Of a stretch of 64,000 bases of DNA, positions 46,311 through 55,456 are shown piece by piece. Under the pieces are notes generated by a model, which saw nothing but the letters and a program-made list of their open reading frames with translations, searched no databases and was not told the DNA's origin. The position numbers and the translations under genes were made by a program. Within the stretch, counting starts at the first letter, position 1. Every line of letters starts with the position of its first letter. Source of the DNA: Rhizobium gallicum bv. gallicum R602sp (lineage in GTDB: Bacteria > Pseudomonadota > Alphaproteobacteria > Rhizobiales > Rhizobiaceae); NCBI RefSeq assembly GCF_000816845.1, contig NZ_CP006880.1, positions 2,294,001 to 2,358,000 on the forward strand, in the 5' to 3' direction.

Positions 46311-47300
46311 ATGTTTAGAAGAATCGCCATCGCGCTGACTTTGGTCGTCACGTTCGCTACTAGCGGATCGCCCATGTGGGCTCAGTCAACCGCACCTACC
46401 GACGATGACCTGAAAGTCACTTTACTTGGAACCGGCACTCCCACATTCAACATCAGGCGGTTCGGGTTTGCAAATCTTGTACAGGCCGGTGGCATGAACA
46501 TTATGATCGACAGTGGCAGGGGCGCTGGAATACGCCTGTTCCAAGCCGGCGTGTCGCCTGGAGCCATTGAGGCGATCTTTCTCACACACCTCCATTCCGA
46601 TCACATCACTGGCCTGCCGGATATCCTCGCGACGGGTTATCTGGGTTGGAAGCTCATTGGCGGCAGAAAGTCGGGCTTGAACATCTACGGACCCAAAGGG
46701 ACCGCCGAGATGTCTAGGGGCCTCTCGATGTTCTTCGCCGCAGATTCCGCAATCCGTTCCGCCGACGAAGGACTGAAGGCTGAAGCAATGGGTGTGAATG
46801 CGGTCGAGATCGAGGCCGGCTTGGTGTTCGAGAAGAACGGACTGAGGGTGACCGCCTTTCCCGTGAACCACGGGGAGAAGATTAAGTCGGCTTTTGGCTA
46901 TCGCATCGACTACAACGGACATTCCGTCGTCTTTAGCGGCGACACGAAATACGACGAGAAGGTCGTTGCAAACGCGAAAGGCGCGGATTTATTGATCCAC
47001 GAGTTCGCGGCGTCCCCGCAGGATATGCTCGACGATCCCGTCTATCAGAAAATTCTTGACCACCACACGACGCCGCGCGAGGCGGGAAAGGTTTTTGCGG
47101 AGTCCGCAGCTAAGCTTGTCGTCTTCTCTCATCAGGGATTGCTGCCGGGCAAGAATGGTCTTCCGAGTTGGGATGAAGTCGTCGCGCAAGTGCGTGAGAG
47201 CTATACTGGAGAACTCGTGATCGGCGAAGACCTGATGCAATTCCAAATCGGACAAGGCGGTAGGACCATCTTGATGAAGGGGGCGGAATGGCCCCGATAA
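46311..47300 (+). CDS. Exported metallo-beta-lactamase-fold hydrolase (RNase Z/arylsulfatase-like subgroup)
   Basis: 329 aa from ATG 46311, preceded by GGAGGAGGAGAG. A signal peptide (MFRRIAIALTLVVTFATSGSPMWAQS) is followed by VTLLGTGTP, IMIDSGRG, the metal motif THLHSDHITGLPD near residue 95, FPVNHGEK, VVFSGDTKYDEK and a late FSHQGL. This subgroup includes RNase Z-like and alkylsulfatase-like hydrolases; with a signal peptide it acts in the periplasm, so not as an RNase Z. Site A upstream links it to the TetR regulon. Substrate unknown. Confidence 0.85.
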   Translation: MFRRIAIALTLVVTFATSGSPMWAQSTAPTDDDLKVTLLGTGTPTFNIRRFGFANLVQAGGMNIMIDSGRGAGIRLFQAGVSPGAIEAIFLTHLHSDHITGLPDILATGYLGWKLIGGRKSGLNIYGPKGTAEMSRGLSMFFAADSAIRSADEGLKAEAMGVNAVEIEAGLVFEKNGLRVTAFPVNHGEKIKSAFGYRIDYNGHSVVFSGDTKYDEKVVANAKGADLLIHEFAASPQDMLDDPVYQKILDHHTTPREAGKVFAESAAKLVVFSHQGLLPGKNGLPSWDEVVAQVRESYTGELVIGEDLMQFQIGQGGRTILMKGAEWPR

Positions 47301-47682
47301 AGCGACTGCCAAGGATGGATTGCTCTTCGGACTAATTTAAACAGTCGATCGTTGCGCGCCCGGCCTGCCGACGCCAGGAATCAGGCGAAGAGAGTGCTGG
47401 GGCGCCATGCGATTCCGGGAAACCTCGGAGCGTGCGGCCCCCTGCGGACATATTCACTGAACCTTGGATTTGCGAAGGATTTTATGGTGGATCCGTTGCT
47501 TTTGTGGGCGCCCATCGTCGCGTTTGCGTCCTGTAGCGGTCGAAGGCCCGCAACATAATCTTGGACACATTGGCGGCCTCCGGGATTGCAACGAGGCTTA
47601 GTCACTCCGCCGAAGAACCCTGCATGCGTTCTCCAGTCCGCTCCGAAAATTCGATGAATTCTCGACGCACTTCTGTGGTCAG
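47301..47682. other. Intergenic region, no gene seen
   Basis: About 380 bases between the metallo-hydrolase and a LysR remnant. Only short overlapping frames. No hairpin with a T-run noticed. Confidence 0.4.
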
Positions 47683-47892
47683 TCAGGCGCGGAAAGCCTC
47701 CAGCAGCGGATAATTGGCACGCGATTGCGGCCAGACCGACCAATAGACCCCCGACCCAGGCACCGATCTCTCCAAGATCGGCACCAGCCGTCCTTCGGCG
47801 ATTTCACTGCCGGCGAGATAATCCGGAAGAAGAGCGACACCGAGACCGGAGATCGCGTCTTGTGTCATCGTCGCGAACTGATCGAAGAGCAT
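47683..47892 (-). pseudogene. LysR regulator, C-terminal remnant
   Basis: The 69 residues match the end of a LysR effector domain: FATMTQDAISGLGVALLPDYLAGSEIAEGRLVPIL and VYWSVWPQSRANYPLLEAF. The HTH and first lobe are missing; upstream the sequence passes directly into the end of gfa. Probably inactive. Confidence 0.7.
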
Positions 47893-47920
47893 GCCTGGCG
47901 GCGGCCCGGCTCTTGATCAT

Positions 47921-48493
47921 CTATGCTGCCAGAACGCCGTTCGTCTTCGCCGTCCAAGTGGCGATGTAATCCATCAAGCTGGGAGAGAGGCAATCGTAAG
48001 GCTCGAGGTTCAGCTCGCGAAGGCGAGCGCGGACAGTGTCCATTTGCGTCGGATCGGAACCGCTCTCGATGATGGAAGACACGAATGCCGCAAAACCAGG
48101 GGCCGCCCAGCGCTCTTCCTCGAAGCGCTCCGGATGCAGAAACGAGAGACCCTTGAACGGATGTTCGCGCTCGACCGGTCCATGCATGTGAACGCCGCAT
48201 TCCTTGCAGGCATGCCGCTGGATGAGGGCATTGGCGTCGACGACGGCAAGCTTGTCGCCATTCTCGATCACCTCAACGTTTTCAGACGGAGCGACTGCAA
48301 CGATCGAAAAGGCCGCGCCCTTTGGCTTCCAGCACTTGGTGCAGCCGCAGGCGTGATTGTGGGCGATATCGCCCATGATCTTCACTTTCACCGGATTCTT
48401 CGTGCATTCGCAGACCAGCGTGCCTCCCGCAAAGGGCACCGCACCGTTCTTCAATCCGCCATCGAGATGGGGGTGTATGCCGATATTTGCCAT
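47921..48493 (-). CDS. gfa: S-(hydroxymethyl)glutathione synthase (glutathione-dependent formaldehyde-activating enzyme)
   Basis: 190 aa. Zinc-binding Cys motifs of the GFA family: [12 protein letters not shown] near residue 28, [11 protein letters not shown] near 47-55 and [15 protein letters not shown] near 95, plus [12 protein letters not shown] and [21 protein letters not shown] near the C-terminus, which is the diagnostic Gfa tail. It accelerates condensation of formaldehyde with glutathione. It is last in the leftward unit after fghA, a complete formaldehyde-oxidation set together with the class III dehydrogenase at 54.2 kb. Confidence 0.92.
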   Translation of the reverse strand: MANIGIHPHLDGGLKNGAVPFAGGTLVCECTKNPVKVKIMGDIAHNHACGCTKCWKPKGAAFSIVAVAPSENVEVIENGDKLAVVDANALIQRHACKECGVHMHGPVEREHPFKGLSFLHPERFEEERWAAPGFAAFVSSIIESGSDPTQMDTVRARLRELNLEPYDCLSPSLMDYIATWTAKTNGVLAA

Positions 48494-48553
48494 TGCTTCT
48501 TCCTTCGGTTTTGCCGGACACCATGCCCGGCCTTCTGACGGCTTTGCGGCAGA

Positions 48554-49390
48554 TCAGCGGTTGAACCGCTCAGGGTGCCGCTTCAAATGGTCTTCCATGA
48601 AAGTCGAAATGAAATAATAGGAATGGCCATAGCCCTCCTGCATCCGAAGGTTCAGGCGAATGCCCGCTTGCTCGCAGGCTCTCTGCAGCTCAGAGGGACG
48701 CAGCCCGTCCTCGAGGAACGCGTCTGCCGCGCCCTGATCGACGAGGAGCTCGGGAAAACGGAAGCCATCTTCGATGAGCGCACAACTGTCGTACTGCCGC
48801 CAGGCGCCTTCGTCAGTGCCGAGATAACGCTCGAAGGCGGGTCGAGACCACCCAGCCACCGTGGGCCTCGCAATTGGCGCGAATGCAGAGCAGCTGCGGA
48901 AGCGATCGGGATGCTTCAGGGCGAGCGTAATCGCACCATGGCCCCCCATGGAATGTCCAAACACGCCCTGGCGGTCCATGTCCGCCGGGAATTCCGACGC
49001 AATAAGATGGGGAAGTTCCTCCGAGACGTAGGAATACATGCGGTAGTTCACATCGAACGGCGGGCATGTCGCGTCGAGGTAAAAGCCGGCGCCACTTCCA
49101 AACTGCCAATTGCCGGGATCGTCCGGTACGTCGTCGCCTCTGGGGCCTGTATCAGGACAGACGACAATCAGTCCCAGCAGTGCAGCGGCCCGCCTGTATT
49201 CGCCTTTTTCCATGACATTGGCATGGGTGCAGGTCAGTCCCGACAGATACCAGACCACCGGGCACGGACGCTCTTGCGCTTGCGGCGGCAGATAGACGGC
49301 GAAGGTCATATCGCAGTTGCAGGTGTCGGAGCGATGGGCGTAGACACCTTGGGTTCCGCCATACGACCGTTCGAGCGAAATTGTCTTCAT
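48554..49390 (-). CDS. fghA: S-formylglutathione hydrolase
   Basis: 278 aa from ATG 49390 with GAGGAC upstream; the frame extends 14 residues more without support. Esterase D family: VWYLSGLTCTHANVMEKGEYRRAA near residue 46, PDTGPRGDDVPDD near 80 and the nucleophile Ser147 in GHSMGG; C-terminal HSYYFISTFMEDHL holds the catalytic His. It hydrolyses S-formylglutathione to formate and glutathione, the last step of the pathway. Cotranscribed with gfa and the upstream DUF3861 gene. Confidence 0.93.
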   Translation of the reverse strand: MKTISLERSYGGTQGVYAHRSDTCNCDMTFAVYLPPQAQERPCPVVWYLSGLTCTHANVMEKGEYRRAAALLGLIVVCPDTGPRGDDVPDDPGNWQFGSGAGFYLDATCPPFDVNYRMYSYVSEELPHLIASEFPADMDRQGVFGHSMGGHGAITLALKHPDRFRSCSAFAPIARPTVAGWSRPAFERYLGTDEGAWRQYDSCALIEDGFRFPELLVDQGAADAFLEDGLRPSELQRACEQAGIRLNLRMQEGYGHSYYFISTFMEDHLKRHPERFNR

Positions 49391-49442
49391 GTCATAGTCC
49401 TCAATTGCCTCCGGTTGCGCCGCAGTCCGCACGGAAGCGGTT

Positions 49443-49718
49443 TCAGCGCTTCAGAGACTTCATAAAGCTGCCGATATGCGGGAACAGTTCCTTGAAGGGC
49501 GTATCCGCTCGGTGCCTCATGAGAACCTCTGCGAACAGCTTCAATCCGATGGTGAACTCCGCCGTCTCATCGTCAGGCAGCAGCTGCTTTTGGCGAACTG
49601 CCGAGATGATTTTGAACAGGTCGTCGTGATTGGTGGTTTGGAAAACGAGAGCTTCGTCGGCAGTGGAAGGGACGTCGCCCTCCAGCCGCTCCACCGTGAC
49701 CCGGTAATTGTGAGCCAT
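49443..49718 (-). CDS. DUF3861 family protein
   Basis: 91 aa from ATG 49718 (GGAG upstream); upstream codons in the same frame belong to the spacer. MAHNYRVTVERLEGD at the start, ALVFQTTNHDDLFKIISAVRQKQLLPDDETAEFTIGLKLFAEVLM in the centre and FKELFPHIGSFMKSLK at the end match the small DUF3861 family, of unknown role. Located between a zinc dehydrogenase and fghA in one transcription unit. Confidence 0.75.
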   Translation of the reverse strand: MAHNYRVTVERLEGDVPSTADEALVFQTTNHDDLFKIISAVRQKQLLPDDETAEFTIGLKLFAEVLMRHRADTPFKELFPHIGSFMKSLKR

Positions 49719-49728
49719 TGGCGCCTCC

Positions 49729-50835
49729 TTACAGTTCGACGGCGTAGTAAGTGAACCCGCCCTCGTCCTTCCCAACGCCGGAGATCGCCTCATTGATCTT
49801 TTCCAACGGCCACACCATTGGCGACATGACCGACATGTCGATGATGCCCGCCTCGACCATTGCGGCGATTTCCATGCCTTCCGCGGCAGTGAACCAGACG
49901 GAGCCGATCAGTTCCATCTGCTCGTCCATCCACCACTTGACGTCGACAGGCAAAGGTCCAGACGTTCCGCCGATGTTGACGACGCGACCGCCCCGTTTGA
50001 CGCCGCCCATCGCGTCCAGCATGGAGTCGAGAGGTGCTTTCGCGCCGAGCGTATCGAGCATGAGGTCGGCGCCGCTTCCGTTGGTCTGCTCTTTGACGAA
50101 GCTTCCCGACGATCCATTGACATTCGAAAAGGTGACGATCCGGTCGGGAGCGATCGCCTTCAGCCGCTCAAGGAGCTTCTCGCCCCTGGCGACGGCGAAG
50201 ACCTTTGCGATGCCCATGGCCAGCGCGAACAGCGTGGCCCCGAGCCCCAGCGTGCCGGTCGCGCCGTTAATGATCAGGGTCTTGCCCATTAGCGGCCCGC
50301 ATTTCTTGAGGGCGGCGTAGGAGGTGCCAAGATAACCAAGGCGAGAGCCTTGAACGAAACTCATACTATCGGGGATCTTGATAACCTGCGCCTGCGGAGC
50401 GAGCATGAATTCGCCGAAGCCGCCGTAAGGATAGCGCGCGAACATCTCCAGGCTTTTCTGATTGTAGCCGAAGTAGCCGCCTAGGGTCCAATGTTCGCAG
50501 GCCTGCGGCTTGCCCGACGAACAATGGTGGCAAGTGCCGCAGAATCGACCCGGGTTCACATACACCCTGTCGCCAGGCTTGATGTTGACGACCTGAGGGC
50601 CGACCTCATGGACGATCCCGCTGGGATCGAGGCCATGGATTGCCGGGCGCGGCGGGAGTGGCATCTGCGGATACCAGGTTTCCCAGTTGGCCAGGACGTT
50701 CGCCAAATTCGGAACCATTCCGCAGGCTTTCACGCGGACGACGACGTCGCTTCCTGTTGCCTTCGGCCGCTCAACTTCATCAATCCTCATCGGTTGACCA
50801 ACGGAATGCAGGCGCGCAGCACGCATCATTTCCAT
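49729..50835 (-). CDS. Zinc-dependent alcohol dehydrogenase family protein
   Basis: About 368 aa (ATG 50835; internal ATGs at residues 3 and 4 are equally possible). A structural-zinc lobe CGTCHHCSSGKPQAC near residue 98 and the Rossmann motif NGATGTLGLGATLFA near 190 are clear. The catalytic Cys is in KACGMVPNLANV, and HGLDPSG replaces the usual GHE. Substrate unknown. It is the first gene of the leftward dehydrogenase-DUF3861-fghA-gfa unit, and its upstream region carries site B 60 bp away. Confidence 0.85.
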   Translation of the reverse strand: MEMMRAARLHSVGQPMRIDEVERPKATGSDVVVRVKACGMVPNLANVLANWETWYPQMPLPPRPAIHGLDPSGIVHEVGPQVVNIKPGDRVYVNPGRFCGTCHHCSSGKPQACEHWTLGGYFGYNQKSLEMFARYPYGGFGEFMLAPQAQVIKIPDSMSFVQGSRLGYLGTSYAALKKCGPLMGKTLIINGATGTLGLGATLFALAMGIAKVFAVARGEKLLERLKAIAPDRIVTFSNVNGSSGSFVKEQTNGSGADLMLDTLGAKAPLDSMLDAMGGVKRGGRVVNIGGTSGPLPVDVKWWMDEQMELIGSVWFTAAEGMEIAAMVEAGIIDMSVMSPMVWPLEKINEAISGVGKDEGGFTYYAVEL

Positions 50836-50871
50836 AAGCTTTACCCTCCCAAACTCAGAGATCGCAACGTA

Positions 50872-50908
50872 TTGACATCCTATATGGATTGTGAATACCG
50901 TTTAGTAT
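50872..50908. promoter_or_regulatory. Divergent promoter with ATAC-N6-GTAT palindrome (site B)
   Basis: TTGACA (50872-50877) and AATACC (50894-50899) are 16 bp apart and point to doxX-tetR. ATAC-CGTTTA-GTAT lies at 50895-50908, on the -10. On the minus strand TTGCTT and TATTCA, 17 bp apart, straddle the same palindrome and could serve the leftward dehydrogenase operon. One operator could thus control both directions. Confidence 0.65.
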
Positions 50909-50976
50909 CTGAAAAAGCAAGCGGGGATTGTCAACTATCCTCGCGAACGCGGCAAAGGTCGCTTCAAGGAGGAGAC

Positions 50977-51327
50977 ATGGACTTCGTATTGATTGACTGG
51001 CTCCGCATTCTCTGCGGCGCCTGGTTTATTCCTCATCTCATCGGCAAGGGACTGCACTACGAGAAGGCTGGCGGAACATTTGAAGCGGCTGGCTTTAGGC
51101 CTGGGAAGCTGTTCGTTGGGCTTACAATGGTTGCGGAGGTGTGCGCGGCCGTTGGCATGGTTTTCTCGATATACCCCCGGGTCGCAGCCCTTTTCGGCGT
51201 GTTGGTATTGCTGGGCGCGGGCTACGCAGTTGTGAAAATCAATGGCAAAAATTGGCGCTGGCAGAAGATGGGTCCCGAGTATCCGATTTTCTGGGCACTC
51301 GTTTGTCTTCTAACGGCTCTTGTGTGA
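50977..51327 (+). CDS. DoxX family membrane protein
   Basis: 116 aa from ATG 50977, preceded by AAGGAGGAG. Four hydrophobic segments: residues 5-20 (IDWLRILCGAWFIPHLI), 45-65, 68-85 and 100-115. GKGLHYEKAGGTFEAAGFRPG after the first helix is typical for DoxX/DoxD-like proteins. Their role is usually linked to thiol or quinone redox balance in the membrane. It is 55 bp upstream of tetR, likely cotranscribed. Confidence 0.8.
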   Translation: MDFVLIDWLRILCGAWFIPHLIGKGLHYEKAGGTFEAAGFRPGKLFVGLTMVAEVCAAVGMVFSIYPRVAALFGVLVLLGAGYAVVKINGKNWRWQKMGPEYPIFWALVCLLTALV

Positions 51328-51382
51328 CGACCACCTTTGAGGTACGCCTCGGTGTCTGGATACGCACGAAACGGATTCGCGA

Positions 51383-52000
51383 ATGGCACGACTGACACGT
51401 GAGCAAAGTCAGGCTCGAACAAAGGAAAAGCTTTTGGCCTCCGCTTATGAAGTCATGGCACGGTACGGCTATGCCGGGGCTTCGATTGAACGCATCGCTG
51501 AAGAGGCAGGCTACTCGAAGGGGGCGTTCTATTCGAATTTCGCCAACAAGGAAGATATCTTCTTACAGCTTCTTGCTGGCAACGCGGGTGGCGACGTCGT
51601 TCAGCTAACCGAGCTTCTCGGAAAACACGATGACCCAATGGGACTGATCGATGTCTTGGCGGCGTGGGCTAACGACCGCGGCGACGACCGCCGGTGGGGC
51701 ATGCTGGCGATAGAGCTTCTTCGAATGGCCCAGCATGACCACACACTTGGAGACCGGCATGTAAAACTGTTCAGGGATCAGTGGGAAGGTGTCGGCAAGA
51801 TTCTGATCGACAAGCTGAACCTTGTTCTGCAGCCGCCGGCGAGCCCATTCTACATCGGCGGTATCGTTCTTGAACTCACCTATGGCGGTATTTCGAGCTT
51901 CCTCAAGGACGGGGCATCCGGGGACATGGTCCGGGTCGTGCTGCGGGAAATGTACCGATCTTCACGAGCGGCAACGCCAGCCGCGCGGGCCACTGCCTAG
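51383..52000 (+). CDS. TetR family transcriptional regulator
   Basis: 205 aa. N-terminal HTH (residues 10-58): ARTKEKLLASAYEVMARYGYAGASIERIAEEAGYSKGAFYSNFANKEDIF. The ligand domain is variable and gives no effector clue. Downstream of doxX and thus behind site B, so probably autoregulated. It is the only intact DNA-binding regulator between 46 and 58 kb, and is the natural candidate to bind the ATAC-N6-GTAT sites. Confidence 0.9.
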   Translation: MARLTREQSQARTKEKLLASAYEVMARYGYAGASIERIAEEAGYSKGAFYSNFANKEDIFLQLLAGNAGGDVVQLTELLGKHDDPMGLIDVLAAWANDRGDDRRWGMLAIELLRMAQHDHTLGDRHVKLFRDQWEGVGKILIDKLNLVLQPPASPFYIGGIVLELTYGGISSFLKDGASGDMVRVVLREMYRSSRAATPAARATA

Positions 52001-52127
52001 CCTAAATTATCGGGCCAAAATGCCGTGAGAAGCGCACGGCGCCAGCGCGTGCGCTAAGCATGACCTATGGTTTTACGCCAAAAATTTTGTGTGCGTGCGA
52101 AAGACAAAGGTCTCTTCGCAAAGCAAC

Positions 52128-52196
52128 TTGACATCGTCAATTTCAAAGACTAGCGTTAATCCAGAAACTATCTAGTATTCGAAAACTAGATAGTAT
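52128..52196 (+). promoter_or_regulatory. Promoter region with 28-bp near-perfect palindrome (site C)
   Basis: TTGACA at 52128-52133 is followed by a poor -10. ACTATCTAGT (52167-52176) pairs with ACTAGATAGT (52185-52194) around a central TTCGAA, so only one base pair of the 28 is mismatched. Read on the minus strand it contains two ATAC-N6-GTTT elements (ATACTATCTAGTTT and ATACTAGATAGTTT), near-matches to sites A, B and D. It precedes the membrane protein-YceI pair. Confidence 0.55.
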
Positions 52197-52374
52197 TTAA
52201 CCCGCACGTGGCGACCGCTGTTGAGGAGCAGCGGGTTATGGGGGGATCATGGACAAAGTCATCGCGATAACAACCTTTCGGAGCGCGTAAGCCCGAGGGT
52301 AAGAACCTGCCCGGTTTGCAGGTCGCACACGTCGGCGACGCGCCATTAAACACTCACAGTTCGGAAATCACTGC
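52197..52374. other. Leader region with a tiny reading frame
   Basis: ATG 52249 after GGGGGGATC opens a 13-codon frame (MDKVIAITTFRSA) ending at 52290. It resembles the first residues of quinone-oxidoreductase-type proteins and may be a deletion scar or a leader peptide. No other content seen. Confidence 0.3.
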
Positions 52375-53229
52375 ATGCTTGGATTTGGCAACTCCCCGCA
52401 GGAGGCGCTGGTCGCGTCCCTGCTCGCCCTGGCGCTGGTCGGCGTTTTAGCATCGAGCCTGATGCGTTGGCACGGCCTGGCCCGTCTCACCGACCTCCTG
52501 ATGCCCGCAGCGCTGGTGGCAGCCTATTGGCTCACCTACAACAAGGTGCCGACATTCCCGCCTGTCGGTGCGGTCAACAAGGTGTTTTACGTGATCGCTG
52601 TCGGGACGGCGATCGGTTTTGCCGCTAAGATAGCGGCCCCACGCGCCGTGCGCTTTCTCGCGCTGCTGCAGCCAGTCGCGGCCGCATTCTATGTCGGTGC
52701 GCCGCGATTGGGGACAGCGTCCTGGGAAGTGGCGCTCGCCTCCGTCGCCGGAGTGGCGGTCATGGGGATGGTTTTCTTGCGCCGGGCAACGGGCGCAGAA
52801 GACGACGTGAAGCGGGGCGGCATCGTTGCCGTACTTGCTCTCGGCTTTGCACCGATCGCCCTTCTGGGCGCATCGTCTTCCTCGTTTCAGCTCTGCCTGA
52901 TGTTTGCGGGTGGATGTTTCGGAATCCTGGTCATCCACGCCGCAAAACCTGCCTTCCGTTTTGGCGGCGCCTCGTCGATCGGCGCCTTGGGCGGCATGAT
53001 CGCCATTGCCGATACCGTCGTGCTGATCACACGCAAAGCCGATCTCATCGCACTTGCGGCTCTCGCTCTCTGCGTCGTGCTGCCGGCATTTTCGGAGCGT
53101 GTCTACCAAATGTTCGGGCTGTCTCGGCCATTTCCGCGCCTTTTCATCCATGTCGTCTTGGCTGCACTGCCGGCCGCCGCGGCCTTTGCCATCGCATTGG
53201 TCGATTATGGATCAAGCTTTCCAGTTTAA
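52375..53229 (+). CDS. Multi-pass membrane protein of unknown function
   Basis: 284 aa, very hydrophobic, with about nine predicted membrane segments beginning with LVASLLALALVGVLASSLM near residues 13-31. Charged patches occur near residue 138 (RRATGAEDDVKRGG) and 240. I do not recognise the family. No clear ribosome site was found for ATG 52375, so the start is uncertain. It ends 13 bp before yceI, with which it is probably cotranscribed; some YceI genes are paired with cytochrome b561-type membrane proteins, but this protein shows no obvious haem His pattern. Confidence 0.6.
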   Translation: MLGFGNSPQEALVASLLALALVGVLASSLMRWHGLARLTDLLMPAALVAAYWLTYNKVPTFPPVGAVNKVFYVIAVGTAIGFAAKIAAPRAVRFLALLQPVAAAFYVGAPRLGTASWEVALASVAGVAVMGMVFLRRATGAEDDVKRGGIVAVLALGFAPIALLGASSSSFQLCLMFAGGCFGILVIHAAKPAFRFGGASSIGALGGMIAIADTVVLITRKADLIALAALALCVVLPAFSERVYQMFGLSRPFPRLFIHVVLAALPAAAAFAIALVDYGSSFPV

Positions 53230-53242
53230 CACCAGGAGGAGA

Positions 53243-53833
53243 ATGAAAATGAAATACCGACTTGCAGCATTGCTACTTTCGATGACGGCGCTCGCTGGCG
53301 CAGTGTCGCCCGCCCGGGCTGCGAAATTCGACATCGATCCGGTCCATTCGGGCATTGCGTTCTACATCGACCATCTGGGATTCTCGAAAGTGATCGGCGT
53401 CGCGCAAGAGTTCTCCGGCGCGTTCGATTTCGACGTTTCCAAGCCAGACGCCAGCAGCCTCGATGTCAAGGTCAGCGTCGCTTCGATCTCGACGAACAAC
53501 AAGCAGCGTGATGGGGACATTCAGGGAGCCGACTGGCTCAATGCTACCGAATTTCCGGAGATCACCTTTGTCGGCAAGGAGTTCAAAAAGACGACCGGCA
53601 ACAAGGGACAGATCGTCGGAGACCTGACGATAGCGGGGGTCACGAAATCCACGACGTTGGACGTCACGTTCAACAAGGAAGGCCAGAACCCCTGGGATAA
53701 GAGCCACGTTGTCGGTTTCAGCGCCACGACCAAAGTCAAACGCAGCGATTTCGGCATGAAGGCTGCACTCGGCATGATCGGCGACGAGGTCGATCTCGTG
53801 ATCCAGGTGGAAGGTCGCGAACACCAGGGATAA
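53243..53833 (+). CDS. YceI family periplasmic protein
   Basis: 196 aa from ATG 53243 after AGGAGGAG. Signal peptide (MKMKYRLAALLLSMTALAGAVSPARA). The mature lipocalin-like barrel shows the family pattern FDIDPVHSGIAFYIDHLGFSKVIG, SLDVKVSVASI, WLNATEFPEITFVGKEF, GDLTIAGVTKSTTLDVTFN and RSDFGMKA. YceI proteins bind polyisoprenoids such as ubiquinone or similar lipids. Member of the proposed TetR regulon through site C. Confidence 0.9.
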   Translation: MKMKYRLAALLLSMTALAGAVSPARAAKFDIDPVHSGIAFYIDHLGFSKVIGVAQEFSGAFDFDVSKPDASSLDVKVSVASISTNNKQRDGDIQGADWLNATEFPEITFVGKEFKKTTGNKGQIVGDLTIAGVTKSTTLDVTFNKEGQNPWDKSHVVGFSATTKVKRSDFGMKAALGMIGDEVDLVIQVEGREHQG

Positions 53834-53860
53834 TACAAGACCGTCAGGTCGCCTCCCGAC

Positions 53861-53892
53861 AAAGGCGCCGTCGTATTATCGCGACGCCTTTT
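53861..53892 (+). terminator. Terminator-like hairpin after yceI
   Basis: AAAGGCG-CC-GTCG pairs with CGACGCCTTTT with a two-base bulge, ending in TTTT at 53889-53892. Confidence 0.5.
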
Positions 53893-53970
53893 CCGTTGAG
53901 GGGACCTCAGGCTGCTCGCGACCGGCCAAATCTGGTGATCGACCGATTGGTGCATCGGGCGTTACTAAAG

Positions 53971-53984
53971 ATACTTTTTAGTAT
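53971..53984. promoter_or_regulatory. ATAC-N6-GTAT palindrome upstream of the class III dehydrogenase (site D)
   Basis: ATAC-TTTTTA-GTAT, with flanks AG and GC. It lies 235 bp before the dehydrogenase ATG in a 385-bp gene-free region. I could not place a convincing promoter around it. Confidence 0.5.
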
Positions 53985-54218
53985 GCAGATGCGTTTCGGT
54001 ATGTTAACGAAGGCCGGTGCGGCTGGAGGGTGTTGAAGAAGTTGCCGCGCCGACCTGAGGGAGAGCTACGATTTTCACGATTGCGAACTCGATCACGGTT
54101 GCTCCCGCTATGTTTGTCCGGGCGCGGCTACTCCACCTCGCTCCCTATTCCTCCGACATTGGACATTGATCAATGCTCCGTCGAGGCGGGCTTGGTTTTC
54201 ATCGAAAGGAAATTCTAA

Positions 54219-55346
<1,128 letters not shown>

Positions 55347-55456
55347 GGCCAATCGTCAGATTGCGACGCGAAGGTTTTCATTGGTTCGGCCTCAGCCGCA
55401 CCGACACCAAGCGTCGCTTAGACATCAAGTGACTTTCTATAATCAAGGAGGGATAC

